A DNA stretch of 64,000 nucleotides from positions 868,001-932,000 of the forward strand of contig CAWBCC010000014.1 in the NCBI GenBank assembly GCA_963787185.1, read 5' to 3'. The notes beneath the pieces were generated by a model, which did not search any database, was not told the origin of the DNA, and saw only the letters and a list, made by a program, of their open reading frames with translations. Within the stretch, counting starts at the first letter, position 1; every line of letters starts with the position of its first letter. This document shows positions 1 to 8,425 of the stretch, piece after piece. This stretch comes from JAJXZP01 sp963787185. GTDB lineage: Bacteria; Spirochaetota; Spirochaetia; Treponematales; Rectinemataceae. Position numbers and translations under genes: made by a program.

Positions 1-1118
1 TCCGATCTCCCTGCGATGATCCGTTTATATTCTTCTTCACTGACCGCAGAGGGTTCCTGGTCACTCCCGGGATCGGGGAGTTTGAAGATACCATTCCTGT
101 CAGCCGCTTGGCAGATTATAGGGCTGTGAGTGGTAACAAGGAATTGAATCTTTGGGAAATGGTTTTTCAACCAAAAACCGATTTTTCTTTGCCATTCGGG
201 ATGGAGATGCGCATCAATCTCGTCGATCAACACGACGCCGCTTTTGTCGACGACGATATGTCCTTCGGCATCTTGCGAAAAGATGTCATTAGGGTCGTAG
301 CTAATAAGCATATGCCGCAATATATCAACCAACAGCGCTAGCGCCGCGCGATATCCGTCGCTCATATCCTTCCACGACAACAGTGTTTCGCTCTTATCCT
401 TCAACCAGAGACCATCGGAGTCGATTCGTTCTACTGATAAATCTAAGGGGATGAACTCATCTTTCAGCATATTCATGATCGAATCAAGATATTTTTTTTC
501 GCGAGGGCGATTCTCCTTTGCCTTGTAGTTCAGATCCCGTATCCACCGATCGGCCTCAATCAATGAAGCAGCCTCATTGAACATAGTAGCATAGCGAGCT
601 GTATTCGATGAAACCATCTGTTGCGTGGCCTCCGAGGAGGCACCGAAAACGCGCCGAAAGGGACCGTAACCGCAGGAAAACCACCCCCATACATCGGATG
701 ACCAAATGCTCCGATCGGGAGTTTTGTAGGGTTCACGAAAACCGGGAGGAATAGGCGTTTCCAACGAAGGTTCTTTTCCGGATGCCTTGATCTGTACTTT
801 GGCTTTGAATAGATCGGTTGTTTTCCCTCGTTCGACGAAATTATCGTCAGCTTTGATAGATACAATTTCCAGTGTTATTGAGGACTCATCATCGCCCGCT
901 CCCGAGCGCAGCCACCCGACAAAGCTTGGCTGTAGAGCTCGTGCCGTATCCTTTCCCGCAAGGCAAATGGCAATCGCCTTGAGCAAGGAGCTCTTCCCTG
1001 AGCCGTTATCGCCGGTGATGACGGTCCACCCGGCATATTCGTCATTGCCTCGATCAAGGTTGAAATCCAACTGCTTGAATCCACGTATGTTCCTGAGTTC
1101 TATTCTCTTGATATACAT
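1..1118 (-). CDS. SMC/RecF-like AAA ATPase, partial (runs off left edge)
   Basis: This open frame starts at ATG 1118 and is still open at base 1, so its C-terminus is missing (372 codons seen). The start reads MYIKRIELRNIRGFKQLDF, typical of RecF/SMC-like AAA_21 or AAA_15 ATPases. A Walker A (GDNGSGKSS) lies near residue 40. Further on come an LSWKDMSDGYRA signature region, a Walker B (VVLIDEIDAHLHPEW), and a switch motif (LVTTHSPIICQAA). A GGAGGA ribosome site sits 5 bases before the ATG. In defence loci this family often pairs with an HNH nuclease (Septu PtuA-PtuB, retron PtuA effectors); any such partner would lie left of base 1 and is not visible. No TOPRIM domain is seen in the available part. 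The family is solid; the system assignment is inference. Confidence 0.85.
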   Translation of the reverse strand, partial: MYIKRIELRNIRGFKQLDFNLDRGNDEYAGWTVITGDNGSGKSSLLKAIAICLAGKDTARALQPSFVGWLRSGAGDDESSITLEIVSIKADDNFVERGKTTDLFKAKVQIKASGKEPSLETPIPPGFREPYKTPDRSIWSSDVWGWFSCGYGPFRRVFGASSEATQQMVSSNTARYATMFNEAASLIEADRWIRDLNYKAKENRPREKKYLDSIMNMLKDEFIPLDLSVERIDSDGLWLKDKSETLLSWKDMSDGYRAALALLVDILRHMLISYDPNDIFSQDAEGHIVVDKSGVVLIDEIDAHLHPEWQRKIGFWLKNHFPKIQFLVTTHSPIICQAADRNGIFKLPDPGSDQEPSAVSEEEYKRIIAGRS

Positions 1119-1187
1119 CGAAGTCCTCCGGTACATATTCGGACAAAACTGTAACCGTTATCGCAGGTATTCTCATAACGCTGTCTT

Positions 1188-1221
1188 AACCTGAGAAGCG
1201 GTTTGCCCGCTGAGTCAGGTT
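1188..1221. repeat. Intergenic stem-loop between the two island ATPase genes
   Basis: Outer arms AACCTGA and TCAGGTT (7 pairs) enclose inner arms AGCGG and CCGCT (5 pairs) with a short loop. Neither side has a T run, so it is not a classic intrinsic terminator. It lies in the 130-base gap upstream of the left-most ATPase gene and may affect expression or mRNA processing between the two genes. Confidence 0.5.
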
Positions 1222-1248
1222 GAAAACTTTGCTAGGCCAAAACTCCTT

Positions 1249-3354
1249 TTATGTCCTGTCAGCCGCCAAAGCAAGTTGCCGGTCACATTCATCGATAACA
1301 TATTGAGGGACAAGTTGGTACTGACAAGGATTTAGCTGATAAATGTACTCGTTCTCAATATGAAATGCCTGATTGATAAACTTGTTGACCACAAGAGAAT
1401 TCATTCCTTCGCCTTTGTCTTCGCAATACACCCGGAAAATATGGATCTTTTCATAGTTACTTGCAGTCTCGCTATAGAGTTGTCTCAGATAGTCGTCATT
1501 GTTGATTTTGGTAAGAATCGAACCGTAGTCAAATGTTATCCCTTCGCGGCTGATTTCGTCCGTTGCCGTTTGAATCTCATCATTTGTCATGGGTCTGTTT
1601 GATTCCGAGGTGACCACAGGAGTCGATCTCTTGTGCAAGAGATTCGAGATGAGATTGTAGGCGAGACCTTTCTCGTTGAGAATCTCATATTTCCGACGTA
1701 GATAGACGAGTTTTGTAAGGTCATTCACCTCGCGATGGATGTTTGCCTCGCAAATCTCAAGAAAAGTACGAATATCTTCCTTTTTTATATTCTTCTCTGA
1801 TAGTCGTCCTTGGAAGTTCTCGAGGAAAGACGCTATTGGAAGTTCAAACCTGTCTCGATGATGATAAACCATATCGATTATAGGCTCGATGTCATGGGTC
1901 AGCATTAGCACTGTTTTCCCACGTAGGCTCTTTCCCTTACGGAAAAGCATATCAATAATCGCGTATTTCTTGTTTTTATCGAATGAAGAGATTGGGTCAT
2001 CCAGCATAACGATATCTGGTTTGGTTTTCAGAACATCGTACATAAAGAGAACTATTGCGAAGGCGTTTCGTTCCCCAAAACTCAGATGTTCTTTCACGTC
2101 ATCAACTGAATTTTGAGAGTGATCTTTGTGGATGAGTTTGATCGAGTACTGCTTCTTCTGATCTTCGATGATATCAACATAGTAGCGATATCCTGCATTC
2201 ACGAGAAAACTATTGATCTCTTCCTTGTTTTCGTTAATGACCTTCTCAATATGCTTCTTTTGCAAATTGATTTTGCCTTGAAGAATGTTTGCTTTTTCCA
2301 AGACCTTGTCGATTGAAGAATTTACGATATCAGTCTTCTCTCTCGTGGCTTGAGATTGGAGGTGACCATAATAGGCAATATCTATCTTTTGATTTCTTAG
2401 GACCTCGATTACTTTGTCAACATCTTTCAAAGACTTGAACCCAAGATACTTTGCATCATTGAACTTCTTGTTCATGCTATCGATCTGTTCTTTGATTTCA
2501 AGCAAATACCGGACTTGTTCATCCGTGTACCCATCAACTGAATTAAGGAACCGACCGACCATTTGTTTTGTGGTATCCGAAAAGTACTTGTCCAGTCGTG
2601 AAAAGACTTGTACTATTTTATTCAAGTACTCAATTGTTTTTGGCTCATAGATGTCAGAAATCCTGGAGATCATGTCTTTCTTCTTGCTAATATTGGTCAC
2701 GCAATACGGGCAATTATCGGAAAGGTCAAGATAGACTTTGCCATCGATGATCCATTTAATCCACTTCAGATTGTTTTCTGACTGGATATACTCCTTGTAC
2801 TCCTCAACTTCCTTTGGAATATTCAGTACTTGGTTTCCGCTCTTGAAAGCTTTCGAGAGATTACTTGAGCCGTGAATCCCACTTTTGACTGGTTTCCCAA
2901 AGCTACTACTGAGTTCGTTGAAGTCAATGATCAACTCGTCAATTTCTGCATTCTCGACGAACATTTCCTGGATTGCCTTGGTCAACTCGCCGATCTCGGT
3001 CATACCCTGTTCATACTCTTCGTCACGGATAAATATGTCAAAACTGCCTTGAACGAGCTCGTCAGGAAGAAAGACATACTTGTTTGCATATTCTTCGTCA
3101 AATACCCTTACAATATGCAGGTCGTCTACTCCAGATACGCTGGGGTTGATTTCATTTGCGTCAAGGTATTTAAAGGGTTTCAGTTTCAGGAGTTCATTCG
3201 TGCCCGTCTCCCTGTCCTTTATGGCACCGACGATTGCCTTTGAGATCGTACTCTTTCCAGTTCCATTGATAGCATACTTTATGTTTAGGTAATTTTCGTG
3301 GATCCAAATTTCTCCGCTATCAATGTTGTTGCAATTCATGACGGTTATTTTCAT
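1249..3354 (-). CDS. AAA_13 family ATPase, PrrC/RloC-like, with CxxC pair
   Basis: This 701-residue protein has a Walker A in the form YAINGTGKSTIS (about residues 27-38), close to the YAFNGTGKT form of anticodon-nuclease PrrC. An ABC signature-like LSFGERNAFAI lies near residue 428, followed by Walker B VMLDDPISSFD and a THD switch. The middle is helical/coiled coil and carries CPYC (C215, C218), like the zinc hook of RloC or Rad50. The C-terminal region ends with an IENEYIYQLNP motif seen in AAA_13 proteins. The Arg/Glu/His anticodon-nuclease triad cannot be confirmed by eye. Codon use is far more AT-rich than the core genes, which points to transfer. The start codon overlaps the stop of an upstream gene remnant (ATGA). 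The ATPase family is well supported; tRNA cleavage is only a possibility. Confidence 0.85.
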   Translation of the reverse strand: MKITVMNCNNIDSGEIWIHENYLNIKYAINGTGKSTISKAIVGAIKDRETGTNELLKLKPFKYLDANEINPSVSGVDDLHIVRVFDEEYANKYVFLPDELVQGSFDIFIRDEEYEQGMTEIGELTKAIQEMFVENAEIDELIIDFNELSSSFGKPVKSGIHGSSNLSKAFKSGNQVLNIPKEVEEYKEYIQSENNLKWIKWIIDGKVYLDLSDNCPYCVTNISKKKDMISRISDIYEPKTIEYLNKIVQVFSRLDKYFSDTTKQMVGRFLNSVDGYTDEQVRYLLEIKEQIDSMNKKFNDAKYLGFKSLKDVDKVIEVLRNQKIDIAYYGHLQSQATREKTDIVNSSIDKVLEKANILQGKINLQKKHIEKVINENKEEINSFLVNAGYRYYVDIIEDQKKQYSIKLIHKDHSQNSVDDVKEHLSFGERNAFAIVLFMYDVLKTKPDIVMLDDPISSFDKNKKYAIIDMLFRKGKSLRGKTVLMLTHDIEPIIDMVYHHRDRFELPIASFLENFQGRLSEKNIKKEDIRTFLEICEANIHREVNDLTKLVYLRRKYEILNEKGLAYNLISNLLHKRSTPVVTSESNRPMTNDEIQTATDEISREGITFDYGSILTKINNDDYLRQLYSETASNYEKIHIFRVYCEDKGEGMNSLVVNKFINQAFHIENEYIYQLNPCQYQLVPQYVIDECDRQLALAADRT

Positions 3355-3433
3355 GCCTCAAGCTCCTTTGTCAACCAAGTAACAAATCGCGAACTATCGG
3401 AACCTAGACCTGCTTACTGCGCAAAGCGTCGAC
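3351..3433 (-). pseudogene. Tail of a lost gene at a deletion scar
   Basis: Just upstream of the AAA_13 gene the minus strand reads RFVTWLTKELEA followed by a TGA that overlaps the AAA_13 start (ATGA). Such an overlap is typical of an intact operon, so this looks like the last dozen codons of a gene that once preceded the ATPase. The rest is missing; the sequence immediately upstream belongs to a methyltransferase start. The family cannot be told from so short a tail. Confidence 0.4.
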
Positions 3434-3517
3434 CTAGCTGCAGCATATGCGTGGCACCAGGCATGGGCGGTTCTCCTTGCTTATCCAAGTGAGCTCGAGT
3501 TTCTGCTCGTTAGCCAT
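3434..3517 (-). pseudogene. 5' stump of a DNA methyltransferase (Mod-like) gene
   Basis: A 27-codon frame starts at ATG 3517, with GGAG about 9 bases upstream, and stops at TAG 3434. Its product includes QKLELTWISKENRPCLVPRI. This matches the conserved beginning of a family of site-specific DNA methyltransferases (Mod-like, usually LELTWIGKxxRPxLEPRIL), as recalled from family knowledge. After PRI the match stops abruptly and the DNA changes to the tail of another gene. Only the first codons of a roughly 500-900 residue enzyme therefore remain. It lies 12 bases after the frame-corrected stop of ietS, so it was once the next gene in that operon. Confidence 0.55.
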
Positions 3518-3529
3518 ATCGAAGCACTC

Positions 3530-3715
3530 CTACACCCGGACACGCGCGCGGGCCTGGACACGGGCTTCCAGTTGGGCGCGCACTTCGGCGTACAAATTGG
3601 CCTGGGCGTTCTCACGGTCGGCCAGCACCGCTACCAACGAGTAAAGCTCCTCGCTGTCTTTTACGGTTCCCCACTGTGTGTCCTGGCGCGTGACGACTAC
3701 GAAGAATTTTGACTA
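3530..3715 (-). pseudogene. Out-of-frame C-terminal tail of ietS
   Basis: In the -1 frame relative to ietS the minus strand encodes KFFVVVTRQDTQWG, then EELYSLVAVLADRENAQANL and a charged end, stopping at TAG 3530. This resembles the C-terminal jelly-roll/P-like end of large subtilases of this family. It has no start codon of its own and has an in-frame stop at 3715. It joins smoothly to ietS if one A is added to the AAAA run at about 3707-3710. It is therefore best read as the last ~56 codons of ietS cut off by a frameshift, not as a separate gene. Confidence 0.65.
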
Positions 3716-5859
3716 TTGCGGGGCGGCAATTTTATTCCCCAGCGCGAAACCTGGAGCGTGCCAGCTTTCCTATCATTATTCGTGAGCCAACGGTTTGCCA
3801 CTACCTCTCCCATGCCTTCTTCACGGTTTTTTTTGAAAGCGTTTTCCACTTCATCCAGGTCGTTGGCCTTGACCAGTGTGAACCAGAGCTTGCTCATACG
3901 GTAGTCGAGGCGGGTTGTGCGAATGTCGGGACTGTAGGCCAGGGCGACAGTGATCTCGCGTCGGCGTTTTCCCGTCGCCCAAAAGCTGTGGGGTATCGGC
4001 AATTCATAAAAGTGGCACTTGTCGTTGGCGATGTGGTCCTCCGCCAGCAACGTGACTTCCTGATCTAGGGAGCGGTACAAGGCATCGTCATCGACGCGAC
4101 CATAGCCGATCAGGCGAAGCAATCGACTCTTGCCTTCCGGGGTGTCGGAGGAATTGAGCAGATCGATACAAGCTTTCGGCCAACACGTATGGGCGCCGAG
4201 CAGCGCGCGCAACAGGTTGGCGGAGGCATCGGGAATTTCAGCGAGCACGTGGGCTGCGCGGTGCGCAATCTGCGGGGCAGAGCAGCTAGTGCCGATATCC
4301 TCGACGAAGGGACGCCCACTGGCAAAGCCGCCGTTTGTAGAAACAATACCCAAGCCCGCATGGCGCGTCCTTCCACCTGAGCGCATCACGGCCAGATTGC
4401 CTGCGTACTCGACAAGGTCGGGCTTGATGGCGCCACGGACCGAGAAGCCGCTACGGCCCAAAGGGAAAGGTTGGTCTGTTTGTGCTATCGGCACATCTTC
4501 GATAGTATCGGGATGCTTTTGTGCCTCCAGCGTGGCGCCGTGTTGTGCGAGACCGCCGACTGGAAGCGCGTTCAGCGCCGGAGACGGATCGATCAGGCGT
4601 GCGCCATCCGCAAAGAGATAGTCGGGATAATCGCGCTGAGGATCCTCCGGCAGGTCGGCGATACTAATGTTGCCCGTCGGTACGACAAAGAGTACGCCCA
4701 GTTCGCGGGCTAGTCTGTCCAACGTGTAGGCCAGGCCGCGCACATGCCTGCCATCGTAGACTTTGTTGGTATCTCCATAGCTGAGATTGAACACCTTGCA
4801 GCCGTACTGTTCGTGCAAGTCCCTGACGGCTTCATCGACTGCCTTCTCGACGAATTTCGTGTGGTTATTGTTGCCGTCTTCGAACACCTTTCCGGAAAAC
4901 AGGCGCAACTGTGGAATAAACTGCCCTTGTCGCAGACATTCCCGAACATCTCCGTACAATGCTAAACCAGAAACAAATGTGCCATGCCACGGCGAGTCGT
5001 CGTGCGGCTGGCGGGAAGGTCCCAGGTAGCCCTGTGCGTCGCCCACGGCACTCGCCAACACAGGATGGCCTGTTGTTAGGCCTGAATCGAGGACTGCTAC
5101 TGCAGGTGCGCTCCCGGGCGGCGACTGTGGTTGTGGTATCTGGTTGATTTCGGTCAAAAGAATCTTGAAGTCCACACCGCTGCGCGGCGGCAGATCGACC
5201 GTGCGAACATCTCGGTGTTTGAGCAGTATCGATTCGGCTTGCACCTTCGTGCAGCGCACGCGTACCATGACCAGGGAGGGCTGGTTCAGGTCATCGAGCT
5301 TGTCGATACCGCGCTCCTGCAGGTTCGTTAAGAATGATGCGAGAAGAGCAGCGCGCTGATCGCCCCTCTCCAGGGGCCAGAGTTCGACGTCGAGGACAAA
5401 GGGCTCTGCATCCGGGAAATCGTGCTGCCTGAGCGCAGGGCCTTTGCGGTCCTCCGCAGTCCAATGATCGAAGCCTTGCAAAGCATAGAGCAACTCGGCG
5501 CGTGTCGCTTTTCCATCACGAGCCAAGCTGGAAAGCCGACTTTCAAAACTGGCTAACCCATCGGGGTCAGCAAAGGCGAGAACAATCGATCTATCTTCCT
5601 GGCTGACCAGCTCGATGCCCGGGATCTTCTGCAGATCAGGAACCGCAGCGTCGTCACGAAGCTGCACTTTGAGCAGAATGCGATCGTCGTAACCAGCTAA
5701 TTCATCAGCGGCAGGCTGCTTTGCTACATCGAAAGTCCGATGCAATTCTGTGCCATAGGCTCTCGGATCATCAGGACGAAAGCGTGCAAACTTTGCAGCG
5801 TTCTTGTGGCGCTCGGGAATCGGCGCTTCCCGGCTGAACTTCAGGTGCTCGTAGGTCAT
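3697..5859 (-). CDS. ietS: Subtilisin-like S8 peptidase, IetS type (3'-frameshifted)
   Basis: This 720-residue S8 family serine peptidase has an intact catalytic triad: Asp258 in AVLDSGL, His292 in SPWHGTFVSG, and Ser525 in GTSCSAP. The oxyanion Asn397 lies in PTGNIS. About 240 residues precede the protease domain; there is no signal peptide, so it acts in the cytoplasm. It follows the AAA+ gene with a 5-base gap. This layout matches IetAS, known as a plasmid toxin-antitoxin pair in Agrobacterium and later reported as an anti-phage system; the peptidase would be the effector held or directed by the ATPase. The annotated stop is caused by an apparent one-base loss in an A run; the natural C-terminus continues to 3530. 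Whether the truncated enzyme still works is unknown. Confidence 0.85.
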   Translation of the reverse strand: MTYEHLKFSREAPIPERHKNAAKFARFRPDDPRAYGTELHRTFDVAKQPAADELAGYDDRILLKVQLRDDAAVPDLQKIPGIELVSQEDRSIVLAFADPDGLASFESRLSSLARDGKATRAELLYALQGFDHWTAEDRKGPALRQHDFPDAEPFVLDVELWPLERGDQRAALLASFLTNLQERGIDKLDDLNQPSLVMVRVRCTKVQAESILLKHRDVRTVDLPPRSGVDFKILLTEINQIPQPQSPPGSAPAVAVLDSGLTTGHPVLASAVGDAQGYLGPSRQPHDDSPWHGTFVSGLALYGDVRECLRQGQFIPQLRLFSGKVFEDGNNNHTKFVEKAVDEAVRDLHEQYGCKVFNLSYGDTNKVYDGRHVRGLAYTLDRLARELGVLFVVPTGNISIADLPEDPQRDYPDYLFADGARLIDPSPALNALPVGGLAQHGATLEAQKHPDTIEDVPIAQTDQPFPLGRSGFSVRGAIKPDLVEYAGNLAVMRSGGRTRHAGLGIVSTNGGFASGRPFVEDIGTSCSAPQIAHRAAHVLAEIPDASANLLRALLGAHTCWPKACIDLLNSSDTPEGKSRLLRLIGYGRVDDDALYRSLDQEVTLLAEDHIANDKCHFYELPIPHSFWATGKRRREITVALAYSPDIRTTRLDYRMSKLWFTLVKANDLDEVENAFKKNREEGMGEVVANRWLTNNDRKAGTLQVSRWGIKLPPRNSQNSS

Positions 5860-5864
5860 TTTTT

Positions 5865-6851
5865 TTACTTCCTCGGTTGGTATTCGCGCTTTAGTGCTTC
5901 CTCGATGTGAATTGGCAGCAAGAACTCCCGCCCGGACAGGATCATCTGTTTCACCGCCCGGCGCAGAACCCGTTCGATGTCCGCGTGCGACATCCCTTTG
6001 AACAGGCTGGCGACCTCGTGGTCGTCGGTGTCGAAGTCGCGGCGTATCCCGGAGAGCTTGAGCGCCAGGAGGCGCTTGATCTGCTCGAGATTGGGAAGCT
6101 CGAAGCGGAGGGTCTCGTCGAAGCGGCGCCAGACCGCGTAGTCGAGAAGGACTTCGTAATTGGTTGTGGCGATCAAGAGACTTTCGCCGCGGTAGCTGTC
6201 CAGCATTTGCAGGACGGCATTCACTGCTCGCTTGAGCTCGCCGTGATCGGCCGCGTCTCCGCGATCTTTCGCGAGCGCATCGAACTCATCGAAGAGGGCG
6301 ACGACGGGATTCTGGGCGACGTAGTCGAAGACCTTGCGCAGGTTCGACGCGGTCTCCCCGAGAAAAGAGGAGATCACGGAATCGAGCCGCACGATGACGA
6401 GCGGCAGGGCGAGACGATTGGCGATGACCTCGGCGGCCAGGGTCTTCCCCGTGCCTGAAGGGCCGCAGAAAAGCATTTTTTGCGCCGGCTGCAGGCCGTA
6501 GGAGCGCAGCACATCGGCATGGTCATGCTCATGGAGGATCTCGGAAAGGGTGGTCTGGGCGCTGTCGGAGAGTATCAAGTCATGCTCGTCCCGAACCACG
6601 ACTCGCTCTTCCAAGAGCTCAAGCCCGTTGTCCTTGTTGGAGGGGAGGTTTGTCGCCAACCGGAGAGAGCGGGTCTTCTTCCCCGTGGTGACATGGTCTC
6701 CGTACAGGAGGCGTTCCAGATCGTTGGCCAATAAATGGTGCTTTTTTTCGCGCTCCTCTTTGATGGCCGCCTCGGTGGCGGCGCGGAAACCGACTTCGTC
6801 TCCCGAGGTCCCCGACCTGATGAGCTGTCTCAGAACCGCGCCGCTTGCCAT
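5865..6851 (-). CDS. ietA: AAA+ ATPase, IetA type
   Basis: This is a single AAA+ module of 328 residues. Walker A is GPSGTGKT at 130-137, Walker B is ALFDEFDAL at about 185, and an arginine-finger region (VWRRFDETLRF) lies near 245. A helical N-terminal part of ~100 residues precedes the module. It belongs to the FtsH/Cdc48-like 'AAA family ATPase' class that sits next to S8 peptidases. The start ATG at 6851 has a GGAGAGGA ribosome site. It is the first gene of the pair with the downstream subtilase and presumably controls or loads substrates into it, as in IetA-IetS. The role in defence is inferred from gene pairing and island context. Confidence 0.85.
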   Translation of the reverse strand: MASGAVLRQLIRSGTSGDEVGFRAATEAAIKEEREKKHHLLANDLERLLYGDHVTTGKKTRSLRLATNLPSNKDNGLELLEERVVVRDEHDLILSDSAQTTLSEILHEHDHADVLRSYGLQPAQKMLFCGPSGTGKTLAAEVIANRLALPLVIVRLDSVISSFLGETASNLRKVFDYVAQNPVVALFDEFDALAKDRGDAADHGELKRAVNAVLQMLDSYRGESLLIATTNYEVLLDYAVWRRFDETLRFELPNLEQIKRLLALKLSGIRRDFDTDDHEVASLFKGMSHADIERVLRRAVKQMILSGREFLLPIHIEEALKREYQPRK

Positions 6852-6958
6852 CTCTGTTTTCCTCTCCTGCAGCTATGATATGAGACACCGCGCACTAGCA
6901 CAAGCCGATGCTCCACCAGACGGCGGTTTGATCTAGTATTGCCTGCCCCTTGCCCAAA

Positions 6959-8053
6959 TTATCGCTTCTCTTCCGCCCATGCATACCGCACCTTTAAATG
7001 ATTAAGCCTGCTCGCCCACGGTAGCAATCCTTCCTTCTGCATCCGCCCCACGACAATCCCCGGCGCAATTCCAAGCTCTTCCGCAAATCGGTGGATAGAA
7101 GCCTCGTCCTGACCGAGCGCAGGCAGTCTCCGTTCCGAGTCCTTAGGGATAAGGAATACTCCGGCCCATTGGTTCGCCTCGGCCTCCGCCTGGTCGGACA
7201 GCCCCTCCGGCAAGGCTTCCAGAAAAAGCATCCGCTTCCCGTGGAGGAGGATGTGGGCCAGCTCGTGGAAGAAGGTGAACCAGAACTGGTCGTTGGATTT
7301 GTACCGCAGGCTGAGCATGACTAAGGCCTTGTCCGGCTGGAGCCAGCGGGTCAAGCCGGAAACCGGGCAGCCCTTGGGAGCCCGCGCGACGGCCAGCGCC
7401 ACCCCCGACGCCGCGCAGAGCCGGGTCAGCGCGGGAAGGAATACCTGCGGATCGCTTTCCAGCGTCAGCTTTCGCATGGCATCGAAGTTGGCCTCGAGAA
7501 TGGACTTGTCGTAGGGCTGGCAGGAGAGCGTCTCGCTCTGCCGTTCTCCCCACCGCAGCCACGCGGCTACCACGCCGTGGTCCTTGGCTACCTTATCCGA
7601 AGCCCGATAGGCAAGAACGACGGTTGGGTACTGCTCCCTCCACGCTTCGACGCTGGCCACGCCGAAATATCGAAGGCACTCCGCCACCTGCAGAGCCCGG
7701 TCTCCGTGTCTCTTGATCCAGCCGAACCGCAGCATGTCGGCTATAGGCAATTCGGAAAGCCATGGGACGGAAGATTTCAAGTCTTCTAGTTCCGAACGGC
7801 GGGCAAGCAATTCGCGGAACTGAGCCTCCCGGTTCAGCCAGAATCCGGCGCTCGCGCCCAAGGCGCGCTCTAACTTGAGAGCCGTTTCTTCGTTGATAGG
7901 AGCCTTCCCCTGAACCAACTGGTTGATATGCTTGCTGCTGTACCCCGTGCGCTCGGCCAACTCAGCCTGGGTCCATCCCTTCTCTTCGAGTGCATCCAGA
8001 ATGCTGTCACCGGGCGGGGAGATCCAGTCGGGCATCTGGTTGGGATCAATCAT
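6959..8053 (-). CDS. HigA-type antitoxin fused to ImmA/IrrE peptidase domain
   Basis: This 364-residue protein has an XRE helix-turn-helix at about residues 18-66 (WTQAELAERTGYSSKHINQL). A linker follows, then an ImmA/IrrE (M78) metallopeptidase region with HELAH at 263-267, inside FFHELAHILLHG. Its start overlaps the end of the HigB-like toxin gene by 8 bases, the toxin-first order of higBA loci. The HTH part is expected to bind the toxin and the palindrome at 8384-8402. The peptidase part, known in ImmA for cleaving repressors in response to stress or phage, could provide a trigger for release. Fused XRE-M78 antitoxins are known; the trigger here is inference. Confidence 0.85.
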   Translation of the reverse strand: MIDPNQMPDWISPPGDSILDALEEKGWTQAELAERTGYSSKHINQLVQGKAPINEETALKLERALGASAGFWLNREAQFRELLARRSELEDLKSSVPWLSELPIADMLRFGWIKRHGDRALQVAECLRYFGVASVEAWREQYPTVVLAYRASDKVAKDHGVVAAWLRWGERQSETLSCQPYDKSILEANFDAMRKLTLESDPQVFLPALTRLCAASGVALAVARAPKGCPVSGLTRWLQPDKALVMLSLRYKSNDQFWFTFFHELAHILLHGKRMLFLEALPEGLSDQAEAEANQWAGVFLIPKDSERRLPALGQDEASIHRFAEELGIAPGIVVGRMQKEGLLPWASRLNHLKVRYAWAEEKR

Positions 8054-8369
8054 GGTAGTCTCCTAAAAAGACGATGATGACTTCGGACACCCGGGTCCAA
8101 TCGATTCCCCCGTCTCGGAGGGGAGGAGGAGGTGCGGGCTCAAAAGCCATGCGTCGGCCGCCGGCCAAATCCAGCGCGAATTGGCCTTTCCGTTCCCCTT
8201 TTAGCGGATGGGGCCTACCAAACACCAAATCCGCGACGTTCTTTGCCGCCAAGAGGTCCGAGTATCGATGTTGGAGCTTGCCGGCGGAATCGGCACCCAG
8301 TTCCTTGACCGCGATTTTGTGCTCCAAGACCATCCGCCTGATCTTATCGGTGGCAAAATGCACCGTCAT
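8046..8369 (-). CDS. HigB/RelE-superfamily toxin
   Basis: This is a small basic protein of 107 residues that begins MTVHFATDKIRRMV and contains the LQHRYSDLLAAKNVADL helix and the GRPHPLKGERKGQF strand typical of HigB (plasmid maintenance killer) ribosome-dependent mRNA interferases. It is the first gene of a two-gene unit and overlaps the antitoxin gene by 8 bases. The promoter -10 (TATAAT on the minus strand, 8382-8387) lies only about 13 bases upstream of the ATG, so the transcript would be nearly leaderless. The family assignment rests on length, fold-type motifs and gene order; catalytic residues of HigB are variable and were not checked. Confidence 0.8.
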   Translation of the reverse strand: MTVHFATDKIRRMVLEHKIAVKELGADSAGKLQHRYSDLLAAKNVADLVFGRPHPLKGERKGQFALDLAGGRRMAFEPAPPPPLRDGGIDWTRVSEVIIVFLGDYHD

Positions 8370-8381
8370 CTTTTGAGGGAA

Positions 8382-8402
8382 TTATATACCGTTTCGGTAT
8401 AT
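8382..8402 (-). promoter_or_regulatory. Autoregulatory operator and -10 box of the higBA unit
   Basis: A perfect inverted repeat, ATATACCG and CGGTATAT with a TTT centre (8384-8402), overlaps a minus-strand TATAAT box (8382-8387) just upstream of the toxin gene. Placement over the promoter is what is expected for the binding site of the HTH antitoxin, giving autorepression. Confidence 0.7.
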
Positions 8403-8425
8403 CAATCAATGGGAATCTCTTCAAC

